Assembly (NCBI GenBank): GCA_022736535.1
Contig: DZCT01000045.1
Location: 1-17,605, forward strand
DNA: 17,605 bases
Direction: 5' to 3'
Source: Desulfatirhabdium butyrativorans
Lineage (GTDB): Bacteria; Desulfobacterota; Desulfobacteria; Desulfobacterales; JAIFKL01
The notes beneath the pieces were generated by a model that did no database searches, was not told the DNA's origin, and saw nothing but the letters and a program-made list of their open reading frames with translations. This document shows, piece by piece, positions 1 to 7,756 of this stretch; the stretch's first letter is position 1; each line of letters starts with the position of its first letter. A program made the position numbers and the translations under genes.

Positions 1-9
1 AACAAAATC

Positions 10-49
10 AAATCCCCCCTGCCCCCCTTTAAAAAAGGGGGGGGGATTT
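10..49. terminator. C/G-rich palindromic repeat, likely terminator of the minus-strand operon
   Basis: The left arm (AAAT, six C, TG, six C, TTT) pairs with the right arm (AAA, nine G, ATTT), giving a near-perfect hairpin 7 bp beyond the stop codon of the kinase gene. Read on the minus strand, the hairpin is followed by a T-rich stretch (TTTGATTTTGTT), as in an intrinsic terminator. The same palindrome family occurs inside the OGT gene at 14781-14939, so this is primarily a dispersed repeat that may also serve as a terminator. Confidence 0.6.
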
Positions 50-55
50 GCCGGA

Positions 56-1603
56 TCAGATGTTGCAGGCTCTGATTTTATCCAGCAGCTTGGGATAAGA
101 TTCCAGCGTTGCGCCGATGTTTTCAATATCAAACATTTTTGCCTGCAACATCAGACTGTCTCCGAATTTCTGAAAATTCGCCAGCCCGTATTCTTCCCCG
201 AAAGCTTTGATTTTTTCGCCGAAATTCCGAATATCCGCAATGCTGTTGTTCTCACGCACAGATTTCCACCAGGGCGTAAATTCCTTCTCCAGTTTTTCCG
301 TTATTTCAGGAAATTTATCCATCATTTCCGCCGGCACTTCGCCGAACTGCTTTTGCGCTTCTGATGTTCCGGAAGTTTCTTCAGGCGACGCTTTTTCCGC
401 ATAGGACAGAAAACGTGACAGTTCCTTGAACAGATCGCCGCGCTTGACCGGCTTGATGAGAAACCCGTCAAATTTGGTCTGGGCAATCTTTTCTTTATCC
501 TCTTTCATGCCCGAAGCCGTGAGCGCGACGACAGGAATATGGGCAATTTCTTTATCCTGTTTGATCTGCTTTGTGGCTTCATAACCGTCCATGCCGGGCA
601 TTCGGATGTCCATCAGAATCACATCGGGCTTGTACTGTCGGGCAAGCTCCAAAGCTTTTTCGCCGCTCTCAGCCTCTATCACGCGGATATTCGTATCCCG
701 GAAAAATTCTTTGACCAGATTCCGATTGGTTTCAATATCATCCACAACCAGCGCGGTGCAGGTCTCAAACACAATGCTTTCATCGTCAAAATTTTCCTCT
801 GCTTTGACTCTGGCAGGCGTTGCCGAAACCGAGACATCATGCAGGATAATTTTGAAAATACTTCCTTTTCCGACTTCGCTCTGCACGGAAATCTCACCGC
901 GCATCATTTCAACTAAGCGTCTGGTAATTGCCAGCCCCAGGCCCGTGCCGCCGTACTGCCGGTTGCTCTGACTGTCCTGCTGTTTGAATGCCTCAAATAT
1001 TTTTTCTTTTGATTCCGGTGCAATGCCGATGCCCGTATCTTCAATCGCCATCACCAGATCAAGACTGCTTCTGTCTTCATGCGGATAAACTTTTTTCGCG
1101 CAAAGTCCGATATAGCCTTCGTGTGTGAATTTTACGGCGTTTCCGAAGAGATTGAACAGAATCTGCCGCAGACGCACCTCATCCAGGAGCAGGCTCTGAG
1201 GAATATCTTCCGCAATTTCCACCCTGAAATCAAGCCCTTTTTCCGCAATTCTCAGAGAAAATATATGCTTGATTTCATTGATAATCGAATACAGATTCAC
1301 CGGCTCGTACTGAATTTCCATCCTGCCGGCTTCGATTTTGGAAAGATCAAGAATATCGTTAATCAGCGTGAGCAGATTCTTTCCGCTGGACCGGATGGAT
1401 TCCAAATAGCCCCGCTGTTTGGGGTCTGTCACCAGCGAATGAAGCAGGTCCGCAAAGCCCAGCACCGCGTTCATGGGTGTGCGGATTTCGTGAGACATGG
1501 TGGCGAGAAACGCGCTTTTGGCGCGGTTGGCGCTTTCTGCCGCCTCTTTTGCGCGAATCAGCTCTTCGTTTGCTTTCTGAAGCTCAACAACACGGTTGAG
1601 CAC
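56..1603 (-). CDS. Hybrid histidine kinase/receiver (output half of a split sensor kinase)
   Basis: Cytoplasmic phosphorelay protein of 515 aa if started at the GTG at 1603. Order of parts: coiled coil (1-30); HisKA with the H-box SHEIRTP and phospho-acceptor H38; HATPase_c with N-box NLFGNAVKF (N155), DTGIGIA (from D189) and GGTGLGLAI (218-226); receiver (about 283-400) with acidic pair D288/D289, phospho-acceptor D332 in MDIRMPGMDG, T362 and K384. The C-terminal 415-515 is helical and resembles an HPt domain, but the segment expected to carry HxLKG reads FGEKIKAFGEE, with no histidine. The frame continues upstream without a shift through one TGA (1613-1615) into the CHASE8-HAMP gene, so this is very probably the second half of one membrane sensor kinase. 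An AGGTGA overlapping that TGA, 9 nt before the GTG, could allow reinitiation. Kinase/receiver identity is certain; the start is not. Confidence 0.9.
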   Translation of the reverse strand: MLNRVVELQKANEELIRAKEAAESANRAKSAFLATMSHEIRTPMNAVLGFADLLHSLVTDPKQRGYLESIRSSGKNLLTLINDILDLSKIEAGRMEIQYEPVNLYSIINEIKHIFSLRIAEKGLDFRVEIAEDIPQSLLLDEVRLRQILFNLFGNAVKFTHEGYIGLCAKKVYPHEDRSSLDLVMAIEDTGIGIAPESKEKIFEAFKQQDSQSNRQYGGTGLGLAITRRLVEMMRGEISVQSEVGKGSIFKIILHDVSVSATPARVKAEENFDDESIVFETCTALVVDDIETNRNLVKEFFRDTNIRVIEAESGEKALELARQYKPDVILMDIRMPGMDGYEATKQIKQDKEIAHIPVVALTASGMKEDKEKIAQTKFDGFLIKPVKRGDLFKELSRFLSYAEKASPEETSGTSEAQKQFGEVPAEMMDKFPEITEKLEKEFTPWWKSVRENNSIADIRNFGEKIKAFGEEYGLANFQKFGDSLMLQAKMFDIENIGATLESYPKLLDKIRACNI

Positions 1604-1615
1604 TTCGCGCTGTCA
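1579..1615 (-). other. In-frame TGA followed by a hairpin: nonsense codon, reinitiation site or possible bacterial SECIS
   Basis: On the minus strand the TGA at 1615-1613 interrupts one continuous frame (LKRQREYLDR, stop, QREVLNRVVELQK). Eleven nucleotides later comes a perfect 7-bp stem, GCTCAAC/GTTGAGC (1601-1595 with 1588-1582), closing a six-base loop CGTGTT. Three more pairs (GAA/TTC) lie beyond a 2-nt bulge. The loop begins 18 nt after TGA and has G as its second base followed by U, which fits the published bacterial SECIS model. The surrounding protein is a coiled-coil linker, an unexpected place for selenocysteine. The AGGTGA that contains the TGA also resembles a ribosome-binding site for the GTG at 1603. 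Simple nonsense mutation remains the most economical reading. Confidence 0.35.
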
Positions 1616-2395
1616 CCTGTCCAAATATTCGCGCTGGCGTTTCAGTTCATTCTCCTTGTGCCGTCTGATTTCAACTTCCTGTGCCTCAATCTCGGTAATC
1701 ATTTCATTGAATCCGTCAATGAGAACGCCGATTTCATCCTGATGCCAGTCGCATTTTTCCGCACGGACCGTATAATCTCTGTTCTGCGAGATGCTCTTTG
1801 TGGTCTGAGCCAGTCTTAAAATCGGCTCGGAAATCAGACGCTGAAGCCGGCTTGACATCATAAACGCCACAAAAAAAGCCGTGAGCATAATGACGCCGAA
1901 AATAAACAGGGCTTCTTTGAATTTGAACAGCATCTCCTGCAAGTCATATTTGATGAACACGGTCCCGATGTTTTCATTCTCAAGCATAATGGGCTGAAAC
2001 AGATAGAGATATTCATTTCCTTCAAAGCGTTTGAAATAATGTCCCGAATTCTGATACGGGGGCGGCGATGCTTTCCGGGTCACATCTTTGCGGAGATAAG
2101 TGGCAAAGACTTCGCCGTTCCTGTCATAAATGCACGCGGAAAACACATAAGGCATGGCGCGCAGCGCGGCAAGATTTTTTTCTGCGGTATATTGATCGTT
2201 GAAAACCAGCGAGCCCTGACTGTTCATGCCGATGACCTGCGTGAGACCCGAAAGCGAATGAACCATGGAATGATGATATAAAATCACATCTTTGACTAAA
2301 AACGCGGTGGATGCCATCAGACAGGTCACCGCGCTGGTTATCATAATAATCAGAACAAGCTTGCGCGGAATAGAAAAAGTTTGAAACATTCGCAT
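1613..2395 (-). CDS. CHASE8-HAMP membrane sensor (input half of a split sensor kinase)
   Basis: Inner-membrane sensor, 260 aa before the TGA. It has TM1 (about 13-33), a periplasmic domain (37-150) resembling CHASE8 (pattern NSQGSLVFNDQYTAEKNLAA, then YVFSACIYDRNGEVFATY), TM2 (162-182), HAMP (183-236, containing DEIGVLIDGFNEM) and the start of a coiled coil that ends at DR-stop. CHASE8 is the periplasmic domain of YfiN/TpbB, whose partner is YfiR; a YfiR-like gene lies directly upstream with a 1-nt gap. The start at 2395 is well supported: a perfect AGGAGGTGA (2410-2402) sits 6 nt before the ATG. The expected output domain is the kinase at 56-1603 in the same frame, so alone this product would be a receptor without output. 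Inference: it senses YfiR or envelope state and controls the kinase. Confidence 0.85.
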   Translation of the reverse strand: MRMFQTFSIPRKLVLIIMITSAVTCLMASTAFLVKDVILYHHSMVHSLSGLTQVIGMNSQGSLVFNDQYTAEKNLAALRAMPYVFSACIYDRNGEVFATYLRKDVTRKASPPPYQNSGHYFKRFEGNEYLYLFQPIMLENENIGTVFIKYDLQEMLFKFKEALFIFGVIMLTAFFVAFMMSSRLQRLISEPILRLAQTTKSISQNRDYTVRAEKCDWHQDEIGVLIDGFNEMITEIEAQEVEIRRHKENELKRQREYLDR

Positions 2396-2410
2396 CTTAT
2401 TTCACCTCCT
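2396..2410 (-). promoter_or_regulatory. Perfect Shine-Dalgarno for the CHASE8-HAMP gene
   Basis: AGGAGGTGA (2410-2402), with a 6-nt spacer before the ATG at 2395. It lies within the last codons of the YfiR-like gene, so the two products are likely made in a coupled manner. Confidence 0.7.
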
Positions 2411-3068
2411 CTCTGAAAATTTTTGCCGACATCAGAAGCGATGAGCGGAATTTCAGTTTTGCCCGCTCCGCGGCATTCACATTGACTTCAAATCGAAGCA
2501 ACGCTTTGGGATTGAGAATGTTAATGCCTTTATTTTCTTTGAAAAAATTAATCATTCCGCCCATACGGGAAAAATTTTCCGCTTCTCCCACGGTCAGAAT
2601 ACTCAGACCTTTGGTATTGTCCAGTTTCTCCTGAATAAATTCAGTATGTTCTGAGACAATAAAAAGAATATGGCAGCTTTTTATCTCATCTTTATTTTCA
2701 CATTTTTTTACGACGATTTTTTTATCTCCGACGCTTTTTTCATTCAATACCGAAGAGATATTGCTGAAAACAGGATCCGGCGTCTCGGCAGCAATTTTAT
2801 CCGCCGAGACGCAGAGATTCATCAGGCTGCTGTCTTTGAATGTCTCAGGCATCCATTCGGTAAATTTTGCAAAATTATAGATAAATCCTGCTTTAAGCTT
2901 GTATTCAATGGAATCATCGTCTCCCGCCGACTGTGCATAAACTTCTGAAACGCCGAACCAACTGCTCCACAACATGCACCACAGCAAAGCGGAAAACAGA
3001 AAGTTGAAATTTAATTTTTGATAACAATGCCCCGCGGCCGTCATAAAATCAGATATAAAATCAGACAA
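2397..3068 (-). CDS. YfiR/DUF4154-family periplasmic regulator
   Basis: Predicted periplasmic protein of 223 aa. An N-terminal hydrophobic stretch (about 22-45, ending near VYAQSA) is a signal peptide. The mature part has DUF4154 hallmarks: EYKLKAGFIYNFAKFTEWMP (55-74), NLCV, CHILFIV, GLSILTVGE, GGMINFF and INILNPKALLRFEVN, then a basic RAKLKFRSSLLMSAKIF tail. Cysteines 86, 123 and 132 may form a disulfide; Pseudomonas YfiR is redox-controlled through disulfides, a parallel and not proof. The start appears to be TTG: AGGAGG (3078-3073) lies 4 nt before it and overlaps the stop of the upstream receptor gene. An internal ATG at codon 9 is the alternative. In characterised systems YfiR inhibits the CHASE8-containing YfiN; here the CHASE8 protein is the next gene, so an analogous pair is likely. 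Confidence 0.85.
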   Translation of the reverse strand: MSDFISDFMTAAGHCYQKLNFNFLFSALLWCMLWSSWFGVSEVYAQSAGDDDSIEYKLKAGFIYNFAKFTEWMPETFKDSSLMNLCVSADKIAAETPDPVFSNISSVLNEKSVGDKKIVVKKCENKDEIKSCHILFIVSEHTEFIQEKLDNTKGLSILTVGEAENFSRMGGMINFFKENKGINILNPKALLRFEVNVNAAERAKLKFRSSLLMSAKIFREEVK

Positions 3069-3078
3069 TCTCCCTCCT
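3066..3078 (-). promoter_or_regulatory. Ribosome-binding site selecting a TTG start
   Basis: AGGAGG at 3078-3073 on the minus strand is followed by GAGA and TTG (3068-3066). It overlaps the TAA stop of the upstream TonB receptor (3080-3078), so the two genes are probably translationally coupled. No ATG lies at a good distance; the next in-frame ATG is eight codons on. Confidence 0.6.
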
Positions 3079-5174
3079 TAGAATCGCCACGCGATTTTGA
3101 AATAAACCCCGCGTTCGACCTCAAAAGCGGAAAACTCCTGATGCTGTCTGTCGCCCAGATTCTGTCCTACAAGAGAAAATTCAAGCGTTTCAGCGGGCCG
3201 CCATGCCAGCCGGGCGTCTATGGCGGTGTAGCCGTCCACATTTTCCGAAAGACCGGATACATAGCGCAGCCACACATCAAAATCGAGCTGCTTTGAAAGC
3301 CCCATCAAAGAACGCAGCGAAAACTGACTGCTCGGATTGCTTTTCTCCTCAGCCGCGGTATCAATATCGTCTGCCACAGCCTCCCATTCCAGACGGGTTT
3401 TCAGATAACTGTATGCGCCGGTGAGCCGCCAGTCCGCCATCAACTGCCAACTGCCCGATATTTCCGCGCCGTAAGCCTCGCCCCGCATACCGTTTTCATA
3501 ATTCAGCGGAATGACATAATGAGACCGAGGCGCTGTTTCCAAATAAGCGTCTCCGAAAGCCGTTATCATCACCTGATCGTAGCGGTAGTAAAAGGCAGTG
3601 CTGTCCACGCGGAAACAGCTTGTCAGATTCAGACGGTATCCGGCTTCATAAGCCGTCAGTTTTTCAGAACTCAGTCCTTCATTTCCCAAAACTTTGATCA
3701 CAGCCGGCGCGTCGGGAATCAGTGTATCGCCGAGTTCATCGCCGAGAAGTTCTTTCATATACGGATAACTCGGGGCAAGAATGCCGGTGATGACTTTCAG
3801 ATGCCGCTCGGTCCGGGACGGCACCCGGACCGCCCGTGAAACCGCTCCCCATAAAGCATGACGCTCGCCGGGCGTCCAGAGCAGCCGGACATTGGGCTGC
3901 ACCTCAAAGCCGGTCGCGTCGTTATGCTCAAATTTTGACCCGACAATCAGGCTCAGAGACTCGGGAACCAGCTCAATTCTGTCCTGAACAAACGCGCTGT
4001 AAAGATGCTGATCCAGATTTGTCGGATCAATGGCAATCTGGAACGAATCTTCGGTACCGTCTTTCAGATAAAATTCGTCTGAAATAAAACGGTACCCGAG
4101 TCCCCAGATCATTTCATGCACGGAATCATGCACGGAAAAGCGGAATCGGTGACGGAAATCAATGTCAAAAGTATCAATGCAACTGTCGGTAATACCGTAA
4201 TTTTTTTCAACATGATCGTAATAGCATTGCAGCACCGTATCCGAGTTTTCCGAAAATTCATGCTGCCATCTGCCGAGGATATGTCCGCCCGCGGATTCGG
4301 AAACATCTTTTTCCGTCATGTAATAGGGCGAAGCCAGTATGAATTTTGCATTTTCCGTGTCATACTGCTGACCGAAAATTGCTCCCTCAAACATCAGCGA
4401 ATCCCCGGCTTCCGAGTCCCGGTCCATCCGAAATCCGCCCCGAAAAGATTCCCAGTTATCATCCGGATTTTCATACCAGCTTGATTTTCCTTTTCCTGAA
4501 AAACGGTCCCGGTTGAAGAATTTCAGATAGGTCCGATACGATGTTTCTTTGCCCAGTGTTCCGCCGTATCTGACGCTGCCGCTTTCTTCCTCTGTTCCGT
4601 ATAAACCGACAACCTGCGCGCCCTGCGTATCTTTTGCATTTTTGGTAAAGATATTGATGACGCCGTTGACCGCGTTGGCGCCCCATACCGCGGCCCCGGG
4701 TCCCCGGATCACTTCAATGCGCTCAATATCTTCCAGAACCGTGTCCTGAATATCCCAATGCACGCCGGAAAAAACAGGCGAATACACGCTCCTGCCGTCC
4801 ACCAGTACCAGCAGATTGTTGGAAAATTCTTCATTTAATCCCCTTATCGTAATTGCCCAGTCTGCGGGTCCGATGCGGGCAACCTGCACGCCGGGGGCAA
4901 GGCGCAGTGCCTCGGCAATGCCGGTAACGCCGGAACGCCGTATATCTTCCTGCGTAATCACAAACACGGCAGCCGGAACATCGGTTATTTTTTCCGGTTT
5001 TTTCGACGCGCTGATGATTTCGACATTTTTCAGTTCTTCGAGACTGAAAGCCGTAAAATCCACTTCCTGTTCCTCAGCCGATGCCTGACAAAGAAAAACA
5101 GGAAACCATAAAAGAAAACTCAGGAAACTAAGTTTGTTAAAAAAACTCAGTTTCAAAATTTTTCGTGTTTTCAT
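3078..5174 (-). CDS. TonB-dependent outer-membrane receptor (second of a tandem pair)
   Basis: Outer-membrane beta-barrel that would import a large ligand using TonB energy. The chosen start gives MKTRKILKLSF..., a signal peptide ending near QASA; the frame is also open from an ATG at 5219, which would overlap the upstream gene by 13 nt and add 15 unlikely residues. AGGTGG lies 3 nt before the chosen ATG. After the signal comes the family-typical FTAFSLEELKNVEIISASKK, then the plug (VFVITQEDIRRSGV, LVLVDGRSVYSPVFSGV, IERIEVIRGPG and WGANAVNGVINIFTK), then a barrel ending in the usual terminal phenylalanine (IAWRF). It is closely related to the receptor at 5207-7366, so the pair arose by duplication. 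No ligand can be read from the sequence; siderophore, corrinoid or another chelate are possible. The YfiR-like gene follows after 9 nt. Confidence 0.93.
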   Translation of the reverse strand: MKTRKILKLSFFNKLSFLSFLLWFPVFLCQASAEEQEVDFTAFSLEELKNVEIISASKKPEKITDVPAAVFVITQEDIRRSGVTGIAEALRLAPGVQVARIGPADWAITIRGLNEEFSNNLLVLVDGRSVYSPVFSGVHWDIQDTVLEDIERIEVIRGPGAAVWGANAVNGVINIFTKNAKDTQGAQVVGLYGTEEESGSVRYGGTLGKETSYRTYLKFFNRDRFSGKGKSSWYENPDDNWESFRGGFRMDRDSEAGDSLMFEGAIFGQQYDTENAKFILASPYYMTEKDVSESAGGHILGRWQHEFSENSDTVLQCYYDHVEKNYGITDSCIDTFDIDFRHRFRFSVHDSVHEMIWGLGYRFISDEFYLKDGTEDSFQIAIDPTNLDQHLYSAFVQDRIELVPESLSLIVGSKFEHNDATGFEVQPNVRLLWTPGERHALWGAVSRAVRVPSRTERHLKVITGILAPSYPYMKELLGDELGDTLIPDAPAVIKVLGNEGLSSEKLTAYEAGYRLNLTSCFRVDSTAFYYRYDQVMITAFGDAYLETAPRSHYVIPLNYENGMRGEAYGAEISGSWQLMADWRLTGAYSYLKTRLEWEAVADDIDTAAEEKSNPSSQFSLRSLMGLSKQLDFDVWLRYVSGLSENVDGYTAIDARLAWRPAETLEFSLVGQNLGDRQHQEFSAFEVERGVYFKIAWRF

Positions 5175-5206
5175 AAGCCACCTGTAACCTGTCCCCTGCC
5201 CTCTGC
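5174..5206 (-). repeat. Short 7-bp-period repeat between the two receptor genes
   Basis: The minus strand reads GGGGACA GGTTACA GGTGGC just before the ATG at 5174, an imperfect 7-bp tandem repeat. The last unit supplies the AGGTGG that may serve as the ribosome-binding site. A similar GGACAGGTGACAG occurs at the TGA at 1613. Confidence 0.4.
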
Positions 5207-7366
5207 TCAGAAATGCCATGCTAATTTTGCATAAACGCTACGTTCCGTCTCAAGCTCCGAAAATTCGGAATGCCCCGGATCAAAGAGGTTCTGTCCGGTC
5301 AGCGAGAGTTCAAAATTGTTGAAAGGTCTCCATGCCAGCCGGGCGTCCATGGCTGTGTAGCCCTCTATCCCGTAAGCCGATAATTCATCAACATAACGCA
5401 GCCACAGATCAAGTTCAAGATTTTTCGTCAGATCCAGCGCGGAATGCAGCGAAATCTGATGCCGGGGACTTGAGCCTTCAAGTTCTGCTTTGCTCTGCTC
5501 ATCTGTGCTGGCGTCTGTCAGGTGCATACACATCTGCAAATACGCGTAAGCCGCTGTCATGCGCCATTGATCCGCAATCCGCCAGTCCGCGGCAAATTCG
5601 ATGCCGTAACTTTCGCCGTCCATTTTATTGTCTATATAAAGCATATTCTGATAATACGGAGATGAGATAAATCCCTCGTCTTTCCAGGGTTTGCCATTCT
5701 GAATGGCCGAGCCTGAAATAAGAATTTTTTCCGATGTCTCCAAGTTTTTGTACTTGTTGTAAAAAACTGCGGCATCCACCCACAGGCTGCGCATCGGCTG
5801 AAAACGATAACCGGCTTCGCAGGCAAACACTTCTTCCGAATCAAAGTCCTCTGTCCCGCTTTTGGTGTCTATGACAATCGTTGAACTGCTGACAGGCATT
5901 TCTTCATTTTTCCACTCAGCATCTGCCCCTTCTTTTCGGAAAGACGATATCGTTACAGACGAAATGCGCCCTACGGTCAGACCGTCATGCTCGACTCTGC
6001 CCGGCACTCTGACCGCACGGGAAACCGCGCCCCATACTGAATGCCGGTTTTCAAGATTCCATAAAAACCGAAAGCTCGGCTGTATTTCCAACCCGCTGAA
6101 ATCATTATGCTCAAATTTCGCTCCCACAGTCACATTCAGGCGGTCGGGAATGACCTGAATTTCGTCCTGAACAAACGCGTTGAACAGATACTGATGCCGG
6201 GATTCGGGCGTAAAAAGCATAAAATTGAAATTTTCAATCTGATCGCTGATAAAACGGCAGCCTAATCCGTAAGTGCATTCATGGCGTTTCCCAAGAACAA
6301 AACGATGCTGAAAATCCGTATCAAGCGTATGGATGTCATACTTTGCCTGAAGCGAATCCCGTCGGGTGCGGTCATAATATATCTGAAACAGGGCATCGGA
6401 GGTTTCGGAAAAAATGTGATTCCATTTTCCCATCACATAACCGCCCTCAACTCTGGAGGTTTCATAAACCGGATCCAGCACGGTTCCTTCCATTTTCATG
6501 TCGTCCCGGTTCATATAGACATCTCCCTGAAATGTAAAGAACTCTGTTGAAAAAGGCGCCCAGTCAATACGGAATCCCCCGCGTACAGAATTCCAGTTGT
6601 CTGTGATGCTGTCCTCAAGCACCGTATTGTAAAGATTTTTATTCACAGATATATCAGCTTCATCCAACTGATCCCGGTTGAAATATTTTGAATACACCCG
6701 GTAACGGGCTTCATTGCCCAATTTGTCGCCGTATCGCAGACTTCCGAAAAAGCGTTCTTCGGAACCCCCGCCGGCGGTGAACAGACCGCCCTGTGTATTT
6801 TCCGTATGCCTGGTGATGATGTTGATGACGCCGTTGACCGCGTTTGCGCCCCAGAGCGTTGAGCCGGGTCCCCGGATCACCTCAATCCGCTCGATGTCCT
6901 CCAGTATCATGTCCTGCTCATCCCAGAACACGCCGGAAAAAATAGGCGTATAAACGCTGCGCCCGTCAATCAGCACCAGCAGTTTGTTGGAATAAAAATC
7001 TCCGAAACCCCGCACGCTCACAGCCCAGCCCTGGGTATTGATGCGGGCAACCTGCACCCCGGGCGACAGGCGCAGCGCGTCCGGTACGGTCGTGACGCCG
7101 GAGCGCCGGATGTCTTCCGAAGTGATGACAAACACCGCGGCAGCCGCTTGGGAAATTTTTTCCGGCTTTTTGGAAACTGAAATAATTTCAACATTTTTCA
7201 GTTCTTCCAGACTGAGCGCGGTGAAATCAATGGCAGGTTTTCCGATCATATCGCTTTCCTCAGTCGGAAAAGATAAACCCGGCGCAGTCCATAAGAAGAA
7301 TATCACCAAAAAAACGCTCAGACTGATCCGCATACAGGGAATGAAGATTTTAAAAAAACAACTCAT
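5207..7366 (-). CDS. TonB-dependent outer-membrane receptor (first gene of the operon)
   Basis: Same family and layout as its downstream neighbour. Signal peptide MSCFFKIFIPCMRISL... to about GLSF, then FTALSLEELKNVEIISVSKK, the plug (VFVITSEDIRRSGVTTVPDALRL, LVLIDGRSVYTPIFSGVFW, IERIEVIRGPG, WGANAVNGVINIITR) and a barrel ending LAWHF. The start was placed at 7366 because AGGAG lies 8 nt upstream; the frame stays open 14 codons further, but those residues (LWQDKTDKGAFF) precede the signal peptide and do not look coding. It heads the minus-strand run, so its promoter should lie in 7367-7560. The downstream pairing of receptor, YfiR and CHASE8 sensor suggests that receptor function and signalling are linked, though no N-terminal signalling (STN) domain is visible. 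Confidence 0.93.
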   Translation of the reverse strand: MSCFFKIFIPCMRISLSVFLVIFFLWTAPGLSFPTEESDMIGKPAIDFTALSLEELKNVEIISVSKKPEKISQAAAAVFVITSEDIRRSGVTTVPDALRLSPGVQVARINTQGWAVSVRGFGDFYSNKLLVLIDGRSVYTPIFSGVFWDEQDMILEDIERIEVIRGPGSTLWGANAVNGVINIITRHTENTQGGLFTAGGGSEERFFGSLRYGDKLGNEARYRVYSKYFNRDQLDEADISVNKNLYNTVLEDSITDNWNSVRGGFRIDWAPFSTEFFTFQGDVYMNRDDMKMEGTVLDPVYETSRVEGGYVMGKWNHIFSETSDALFQIYYDRTRRDSLQAKYDIHTLDTDFQHRFVLGKRHECTYGLGCRFISDQIENFNFMLFTPESRHQYLFNAFVQDEIQVIPDRLNVTVGAKFEHNDFSGLEIQPSFRFLWNLENRHSVWGAVSRAVRVPGRVEHDGLTVGRISSVTISSFRKEGADAEWKNEEMPVSSSTIVIDTKSGTEDFDSEEVFACEAGYRFQPMRSLWVDAAVFYNKYKNLETSEKILISGSAIQNGKPWKDEGFISSPYYQNMLYIDNKMDGESYGIEFAADWRIADQWRMTAAYAYLQMCMHLTDASTDEQSKAELEGSSPRHQISLHSALDLTKNLELDLWLRYVDELSAYGIEGYTAMDARLAWRPFNNFELSLTGQNLFDPGHSEFSELETERSVYAKLAWHF

Positions 7367-7453
7367 AAAAAACGCTCCTTTATCTGTTTTATCCTGCCAT
7401 AAACGCAACAGCAGCAGTCAGAGCAGGCTTTGTTTCGGAGTGTAAATTCGGCA

Positions 7454-7506
7454 TTTGCGAAAATGTAATTTTTTTGTCCTGATATTTGCAAAAGTGTAAC
7501 TTTTGC
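7454..7506. repeat. Imperfect 32-bp direct repeat ending in a perfect palindrome: operator or IS21-type end remnant
   Basis: ATTTGCGAAAATGTAATTTT recurs as ATTTGCAAAAGTGTAACTTTT about 32 bp later. The second copy contains GCAAAAG-TGTAA-CTTTTGC, a perfect 7-bp inverted repeat (7488-7506). It lies about 120 bp upstream of the first receptor gene, in a position suitable for an operator. On the minus strand a weak TTGCAA-17-TTACAT promoter-like pair overlaps it. The word also resembles the repeated sequences at IS21-family ends, but no transposase gene is present. Confidence 0.35.
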
Positions 7507-7564
7507 CTCATTTTTATACTTGAAGAAGGGGGATTTTCAGCATATTGACAAGAAATTCCCGTGA

Positions 7565-7596
7565 CCCCCTTCCCTTCAGGAAAGGAACCGGGGGGC
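7565..7596. repeat. C/G palindromic repeat, degenerate copy
   Basis: CCCCCTTCCCTT, a short loop and AAAGGAACCGGGGGG form an imperfect hairpin of the same general class as those at 10-49 and 14781-14939. Confidence 0.4.
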
Positions 7597-7640
7597 AGAT
7601 ATGTGACGGTAGGGAATGAGACAACCGCTCACCCCGCACC

Positions 7641-7662
7641 TCGAACCCCGAACCCCGAACCC
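7641..7662. repeat. 7-bp tandem repeat (CGAACCC units)
   Basis: Three CCCCGAA-type units in tandem follow CTCACCCCGCACC. The same two words occur, in the opposite order, on the complementary strand of the hairpin at 10815-10885, so both belong to one dispersed repeat family. Confidence 0.6.
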
Positions 7663-7756
7663 GTGAAACCATCTTTCATTTATTCATGGCTTTTGTCAAA
7701 ATCTTTTCCGGCAAAATCGAGAAAAAAATGTCAAAAAACGGAAAAATGATCTTGTA

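Noticed and set aside
1603..1615. Frameshift between the CHASE8-HAMP and kinase genes
   Set aside because: Codon-by-codon reading shows the same frame on both sides of the TGA; only the stop codon separates them.
1079..1819. 246-aa plus-strand open frame
   Set aside because: Antisense shadow of the kinase and CHASE8-HAMP genes; no ribosome-binding site and no recognisable domain.
7561..7749. 62-aa plus-strand open frame in the intergenic region
   Set aside because: Made of palindromic and heptamer repeats, with no ribosome-binding site.
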